Shown: one piece after another, positions 59,409 to 64,000 of the stretch | Numbering within the stretch: the first letter of the stretch is position 1 | Layout: each line of letters begins with the position of its first letter | DNA from: Lysobacter antibioticus | Lineage (GTDB): Bacteria > Pseudomonadota > Gammaproteobacteria > Xanthomonadales > Xanthomonadaceae | Direction: 5' to 3' | Assembly (NCBI RefSeq): GCF_000731095.1 | Contig: NZ_JMTZ01000043.1 | Coordinates: 16,320-80,319 of the forward strand | DNA: 64,000 bases | Position numbers and translations under genes: made by a program | The notes under the pieces: generated by a model | The model's input: only the letters and a program-made list of their open reading frames with translations | The model's database searches: none | Told to the model about the DNA's origin: nothing

Positions 59409-61700
59409 ATGTCCGCCACGTTTGATCCTCTGGACGCCTCGCTGCCGCGGGCCACCCTGGCCACGGCCGCGCTGCCTCGTCGCGTGCGCCGATTGCTGGA
59501 GCAGTTGTACGCCCTGATCTCCGACGAAACCGCGCCGCAACTGGAACGGATGCTCGCCGAGTTCGAGCAGCAGCTGTTCCGCCAGGCCGACCAGGCCCGC
59601 AATCCGAGCCTGCAATCGGGTTATCTGGAAACCCTGCGCCTGGTCCGGCTGCGCCGCGCCGACCTGATCCCGCGCTATCTGGTCGCGCTGGAAACCGCGC
59701 TGACCCGTGTGCGCCAGCCGGTCGCGCCGCGTTCGCAAGCGACGGTCGTGCCCAATTTCAGCGAGTTGCGCCTGGTCGACGACAGCGAGATCGACGAGAA
59801 CACGGTGCTGCGCAGCATCGCCAGCCGCCACGAATCGCGCGCCGGCCTCGGCCTGTTGCTGCTCGGCCAACGCTTCGGCGTGCTCGCCGGCGCGCCGGCC
59901 TTCGATGCCGAACGCCTGCCGGTCGGCCCGCACCGCCTGATCCGGATCTTCGCCGACGTCTGCCTGCCCCTGCAGATCGGCCAGGAGTCGCGCCTGGATC
60001 TGTTCCGCGTATTCGACCAGCAGGTGATGCTGGGCTACGCGCAGATGGTCGAGGCCATGAACGCCCTGCTCGCACGCGAAAACGTGCTGCCGGGCCTGTC
60101 GTTCGTGCCGCTGCGCGCGCGCCCCAACGCCACGCCCCAGGGCGAAGCCGCGGCCGTCGACGCCCCGCGGCGCGAACCGGCGCCCGACAAGAACCACGGT
60201 CCGCAGGCGGGGCCGTCGCCCTCGGCACGGCCCGGCGACGAGCGTCCGCACACCGCCTGGCCCGGCCAGCAAACGGTGGCGCGGGCACCGGACGCAACCG
60301 ATTTCGCGACCCTGCAGCAATGGCTCGGCGAACGCCGCGAACTGGTCGACAAGCTGCGTCCGCGCGGCGGCATCGCCGTGCCGGGCGCGGCCATGGATAC
60401 CGCCGAAGTGTTGTCGGTGCTGAACCGGCTCAAGGACGAACTGCCGCGCGGCCCGCAGCCGCTGCGCAAGATCGCCGAGCTGCGCCAGTCGCTGCTGGAA
60501 CACAGCGAGCCTCCGCCGGGCACGGTCGCCACACTGTCGCGCGACGACGGCGACGTGTTCGATCTGCTCGACATGCTCTATGACGAGATCGAGCAGCGCC
60601 TGCGCGGCGACGCGACCATCTCGACCCTGCTCAACCGCCTGCAGGCGCCCTTGCTGAACGCCGCGCTGCGGGACCGCAGCCTGCTCGAGCAAACCGAGCA
60701 TCCGGCGCTGCAGTTGCTCAACACGGTCGCCGAAGCCGGCGCGCGCTGGACGCCGAGCGAAGACGTCGACCCGCAATTGCACGAGCCGCTGCGCCAGGCC
60801 GTCGACCACGTGGTCGAGCACTACGACACCGGCGCCGACGTGTTCGATACCGCCAACCTGCGGCTGCAGGAACAGTTGCAGAACCTCGCGCGCAAGGCCG
60901 AAGTTTCCGAACGGCGCCACGTCGAGGCCGCGCGCGGCAAAGAAAAGCTCGAGATGGCCAAGCGCCTGGCCAGCGAGGCGATCGAGCAGCACACCGCCGA
61001 GCAGCGCCTGCCGCGCTTCGTCCAGGCTCTGCTCAACCAGGCCTGGGCCGACGTGCTCACCCTGACCCTGCTGCGCCACGGCGAAGAGTCCGAAGCCTGG
61101 CAGCGGCAGTTGGAAACGACACGTCAGATCGTCTCGGCCAACCTCACCGGCGCCGATGCGCCGATGCCCTGCGGGCTCGACGCCGACATCGAACACGCGT
61201 TGACCCAGGTGGGCTATCACGGCGACGACGCCCGCGCGATTTCGCGCCAGCTCACGGTCGGCCCCGCGCACGAAGACGACGCCGCCTCGCGCACCGAACT
61301 TGCGATGAAACTGCGTTCGCGCAGCCGCCTCGGCGAAGACGCAGGCCCGGCCCGCTCGACCCTGCCCGCGCGCAACGACGACGAACAACGCTGTTGGGAA
61401 CAGATCCGCAGCCTGCCGTTCGGCACCTGGTTCGAGTTCGTGCAGAACCAACAAGGCGACGCAGTGCGTCGGCGCCTGTCGTGGTTCAGCCCGGTCACCG
61501 ACAACGCCTTGTTCGTCAATCAACGCGGCCAGCGCGCCGGCGAACAGTCGCTGGACAGCCTCGCCCGGATGATGGCGCGCGGCCAGGCGCGGGTGGTCGT
61601 CGAAGAACGCAGCCGCCTGGTCGATCGCGCCTGGCATGCCGCGCTCGACGTGCTGCGCGGTTTCGGCGGCAAACGCCCGGCCGATCCGGCCGGTGCATGA
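59409..61700 (+). CDS. DUF1631 family protein
   Basis: 763 residues. It is helical with long stretches such as RLLEQLYALISDETAPQLERMLAEFEQQLFRQA and an LLARENVLPGLSFVPLRARP block. A Pro/Ala-rich linker (about 245-290) divides it in two. The C-terminal quarter has WEQIRSLPFGTWFEFVQNQQGDAVRRRLSWFSPVTDNALFVNQRG, the DUF1631 hallmark. The following PilZ gene is 10 nt away. DUF1631 proteins may act with cyclic-di-GMP signalling, but function is not established. Confidence 0.9.
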   Translation: MSATFDPLDASLPRATLATAALPRRVRRLLEQLYALISDETAPQLERMLAEFEQQLFRQADQARNPSLQSGYLETLRLVRLRRADLIPRYLVALETALTRVRQPVAPRSQATVVPNFSELRLVDDSEIDENTVLRSIASRHESRAGLGLLLLGQRFGVLAGAPAFDAERLPVGPHRLIRIFADVCLPLQIGQESRLDLFRVFDQQVMLGYAQMVEAMNALLARENVLPGLSFVPLRARPNATPQGEAAAVDAPRREPAPDKNHGPQAGPSPSARPGDERPHTAWPGQQTVARAPDATDFATLQQWLGERRELVDKLRPRGGIAVPGAAMDTAEVLSVLNRLKDELPRGPQPLRKIAELRQSLLEHSEPPPGTVATLSRDDGDVFDLLDMLYDEIEQRLRGDATISTLLNRLQAPLLNAALRDRSLLEQTEHPALQLLNTVAEAGARWTPSEDVDPQLHEPLRQAVDHVVEHYDTGADVFDTANLRLQEQLQNLARKAEVSERRHVEAARGKEKLEMAKRLASEAIEQHTAEQRLPRFVQALLNQAWADVLTLTLLRHGEESEAWQRQLETTRQIVSANLTGADAPMPCGLDADIEHALTQVGYHGDDARAISRQLTVGPAHEDDAASRTELAMKLRSRSRLGEDAGPARSTLPARNDDEQRCWEQIRSLPFGTWFEFVQNQQGDAVRRRLSWFSPVTDNALFVNQRGQRAGEQSLDSLARMMARGQARVVVEERSRLVDRAWHAALDVLRGFGGKRPADPAGA

Positions 61701-61710
61701 GAGCAGGCCT

Positions 61711-62061
61711 ATGAACGAAGAATTCCGCCGCACCCGTCGTCGCCGACTCGCCGAAACGGTGCAGGTCGTCGACACCATGACCGAGACCGTGATCGGCCAT
61801 CTGGGCAATTTGTCCGAGACCGGGATGATGCTGATCGCCAACACGCCGCTGGTCGACGACGCGCTGTACCAACTGCGCTTCAACCTGCGCGACGCCCCCC
61901 AGCACACCTCGCCGATCGAAGTCGGCGCGCACCTGCTGTGGCAGGATCGCGCCAGCGTGCCCGGCCAGACCTGGACCGGCTTCCGTTTCATCGCCATGCC
62001 CGAAGACGGCATGCAGCACCTGCGCCAGTGGCTGGACCTGCCCGGCGGCAGCTACGAGTAA
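61711..62061 (+). CDS. PilZ domain protein
   Basis: 116 residues from the ATG at 61711. The c-di-GMP motif is RRTRRRRLAETV (RxxxR) followed by LGNLSETGMMLIA (the N/DxSxxG half). A beta-barrel follows, LWQDRASVPGQTWTGFRFIAM. It probably binds cyclic di-GMP and pairs with the DUF1631 protein 10 nt upstream; type IV pili encoded elsewhere in the window are a possible target, but that is inference. Confidence 0.9.
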   Translation: MNEEFRRTRRRRLAETVQVVDTMTETVIGHLGNLSETGMMLIANTPLVDDALYQLRFNLRDAPQHTSPIEVGAHLLWQDRASVPGQTWTGFRFIAMPEDGMQHLRQWLDLPGGSYE

Positions 62062-62221
62062 GCGGTTCCCGCACCAGGCTGTTCTCCCTATCGCGCCTGC
62101 GGCGAGCGTGGGCCATGCAAGGCGAGAGGGCCGAAGCGAAGGTACTGCCCCCCCGCCGGCGCAAATCCTGCCCCGGCGAATTACGGCAAAATGGGCCGGT
62201 TTCCTCCAGGCCAGGCCCGCA

Positions 62222-63592
62222 ATGAACGCTTCCGCCCGCACCGCCGATCAGTCCGCCCTCGACACCCACGCCCTGTACCGGCAGCACTTCGCCGAATTGC
62301 AGCGCCGCTGCGAGCAGGCGCTGGAACGCGGCGGGTTCGATCACCTGGTGGTGCCGAGCGGCACCTTGCACTACCAGGTCTTCGACGATCGCGATTACCC
62401 CTATGCGGTGAACCCGCAGTTCAAGGCCTGGGTGCCGCTGACCCGCAACCCCGGCAGTTGGCTGGTAGCGACGCCGGGTCATAAGCCCAAGCTGATCTAT
62501 CTGCAGCCCTTCGACTACTGGCACGTCGTGCCGCAGGCGCCGAACGGCTGGTGGGTCGATCACTTCGAGGTGATCGTGATCCGCCAGCCCGAGCAAGCGC
62601 TGGCCCACCTGCCCAAGGACCCGGCCCGCTGCGCGATTCTCGGCGAAGCGCAGAGCGCGCTCGGCGCCGGCAGCGACCGCGCCTTCGTGCCGAACAATCC
62701 GCCGGCGGTCATCGACTATCTCGAATACCACCGCGCCTACAAGACCCCGTACGAAGTGGCGATGATGCGCGAAGCCACGCGCAAGGGCGTGCGCGCGCAT
62801 CGCGCCGCCGAGGCCGCGTTCCGCGCCGGCAAGAGCGAGTTCGACATCCACCTCGCCTATTGCGGCGCCGCGCGCCAAGACGCCAACGAACTGCCCTACG
62901 GCAACATCGTTGCCCTCAACCAGAACGGCGCGGTGCTGCACTACATGGAACTCGATCGCGAAGCCCCGGCGCAATCGCGCAGCTTCCTGATCGACGCCGG
63001 CGCCAGCCACCACGGCTACGCCTGCGACATCACCCGCACCTACGCCAGCGACGGCGGCGGCGAATTCCAGGCCCTGATCGACGCCGTCGACGCCGCGCAG
63101 CGGAAGATGTGCGACCAGGTCCGCGCCGGTACCGACTACAAACGCATCCACCTCGACGCCCACCTGGCCCTGGCCGGCATCCTCAAAGACGTCGGCGTGC
63201 TCAAGGTCTCGCCGGAAGCGGCGGTGGCGACCGGCGTCAGCGGCGTGTTCTTCCCGCACGGCATCGGCCACGGCATCGGCCTGCAGGTGCACGAGGTCGC
63301 CGGCTTCGCCGCCTCCGACCGCGGCGGCCGCATCGACAAGCCCGCCGGCCATCCCTACCTGCGCATGACCCGCGTGCTCGAAGCCGGCATGGCGGTGACG
63401 ATCGAACCCGGCCTGTACTTCGTCGACTTGTTGCTCGACGGCCTCAAGCAGGGCGAACACGCCGGCAGCGTCGACTGGGACCGCATCGAACAGTTCCGCC
63501 CCTTCGGCGGCATCCGCATCGAAGACGACGTGGTCTGCACCGACGCCGCGCCGGTCAACCTGACCCGCGACGGCTTCGCGGAAGCGGCCTGA
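62222..63592 (+). CDS. pepQ: Xaa-Pro dipeptidase
   Basis: 456 residues from the ATG at 62222. It is an M24 metalloenzyme with the pita-bread fold. The metal ligands can be seen: D in LIDAGASHHGYACDITRTY (two Asp), the His in FPHGIGHGIGLQVHE, and the Glu in VTIEPGLYFVD and GGIRIEDDVV. It releases C-terminal proline from dipeptides and can also hydrolyse organophosphate-type bonds in the family. Cytoplasmic. Separated by 160 nt from the PilZ gene. Confidence 0.96.
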   Translation: MNASARTADQSALDTHALYRQHFAELQRRCEQALERGGFDHLVVPSGTLHYQVFDDRDYPYAVNPQFKAWVPLTRNPGSWLVATPGHKPKLIYLQPFDYWHVVPQAPNGWWVDHFEVIVIRQPEQALAHLPKDPARCAILGEAQSALGAGSDRAFVPNNPPAVIDYLEYHRAYKTPYEVAMMREATRKGVRAHRAAEAAFRAGKSEFDIHLAYCGAARQDANELPYGNIVALNQNGAVLHYMELDREAPAQSRSFLIDAGASHHGYACDITRTYASDGGGEFQALIDAVDAAQRKMCDQVRAGTDYKRIHLDAHLALAGILKDVGVLKVSPEAAVATGVSGVFFPHGIGHGIGLQVHEVAGFAASDRGGRIDKPAGHPYLRMTRVLEAGMAVTIEPGLYFVDLLLDGLKQGEHAGSVDWDRIEQFRPFGGIRIEDDVVCTDAAPVNLTRDGFAEAA

Positions 63593-63599
63593 CCCCCGC

Positions 63600-63920
63600 G
63601 TGCGGCGCATCCTGTTCGTCTGCAGCCAGAACAAACTGCGCAGCCCGACCGCCGAACAGGTATTCGCCGCGCGCGACGGCCTCGACGTCGCCTCGGCCGG
63701 CCTCAATCACGACGCCGAGCAGCCGCTCGGCGCCGAACAGGTCGAGTGGGCCGAGCTGATCTTCGTGATGGAAAAGGCGCAGCGCAGCAAGCTGCAGCGC
63801 AAGTTCCGGGCGCAGCTGCGCGGCAAGCGCGTGGTTTGTCAGGATATTCCGGACGAGTACGAGTACATGGCGCCGGAATTGGTCGCCTTGTTGCGGGCGC
63901 GGGTGCCGCGGCATTTGTGA
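63600..63920 (+). CDS. Low-molecular-weight protein tyrosine phosphatase-like protein
   Basis: 106 residues from a GTG at 63600, 7 nt after pepQ. The active-site loop CSQNKLRS fits CX5R(S/T), but the usual residues CxxNxCRS are altered: Cys/Gly of typical enzymes are replaced, so activity may differ. It is shorter than classical 150-residue enzymes; the general-acid region might be DIPDEYEY. The short type occurs widely as an orphan of unknown substrate. Confidence 0.8.
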   Translation: MRRILFVCSQNKLRSPTAEQVFAARDGLDVASAGLNHDAEQPLGAEQVEWAELIFVMEKAQRSKLQRKFRAQLRGKRVVCQDIPDEYEYMAPELVALLRARVPRHL

Positions 63921-63944
63921 TGAGTGTGCTGCCGGCCCGGCGCC

Positions 63945-64000
<56 letters not shown>

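Noticed and set aside
59259..62012. A 917-residue minus-strand frame
   Set aside because: Antisense to the DUF1631 and PilZ genes, which have recognisable domains and tight spacing.

Overview
The window is high-GC, densely coded chromosomal DNA from a gammaproteobacterium of the Xanthomonadaceae/Lysobacteraceae type, most likely a Lysobacter or close relative. This is an inference from gene content, not a database match. It rests on: pilMNOPQ divergent from a class A penicillin-binding protein; a moxR-DUF58-DUF4381-bat operon with a fused BatB/BatC; a zinc-free type B ribosomal protein L31; the yicC-gmk-rpoZ-spoT-ridA order; and many short dispersed repeats between genes. These repeats include a GTTGCC hexamer satellite, GGGAATC/GGGGAGTC runs, a CCCCCCTTT palindrome and a CGTCATCCCCGCGAAGGCGGGG element. 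No rRNA, tRNA, CRISPR array, prophage or insertion sequence was seen.

Layout. 1-1387: two uncharacterised proteins in an operon, one with a HEAT-like end and one cut by the window edge. 1924-5872: gap, an OmpW-like outer-membrane protein, a secreted S1/P1 nuclease and an ETHE1-like metallo-beta-lactamase-fold enzyme. 5930-8104: modABC molybdate uptake. 8171-9857: a BlaI-type repressor and an M56 (BlaR1-like) membrane peptidase with a clear operator/promoter. 9890-13375: a CoA-hydrolase/transferase carrying an in-frame 69-bp repeat, a repeat-rich intergenic stretch and a frameshifted acyltransferase relic. 13563-17247: transketolase and a dicarboxylate symporter. 17454-24407: the MoxR/Bat operon. 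24756-29974: pilMNOPQ (type IV pilus alignment complex and secretin), divergent from mrcA (30379-32967). 33249-36787: four small uncharacterised genes, three of them exported. 36893-43026: citrate synthase, L31, nucleoside hydrolase, DUF4166 and recG.

43207-49318 is the most interesting segment. It holds a TonB-dependent receptor, a diheme cytochrome-like lipoprotein, a parallel beta-helix lipoprotein and a divergent AraC-type regulator. The two lipoproteins form a gene pair known as a family (TIGR03805/TIGR03806-like) but without an assigned function. The cluster lies between recG and the spoT-ridA genes, which are usually close together in gammaproteobacteria.

49525-54784: ridA, spoT, rpoZ, gmk and yicC, all on the minus strand. 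54854-59154: rph, a VOC protein, rdgB, a membrane protein and hemW on the plus strand. 59409-63920: a DUF1631 protein, a PilZ protein, Xaa-Pro dipeptidase pepQ and a low-molecular-weight phosphatase-like protein. The window ends inside a GTTGCC satellite.
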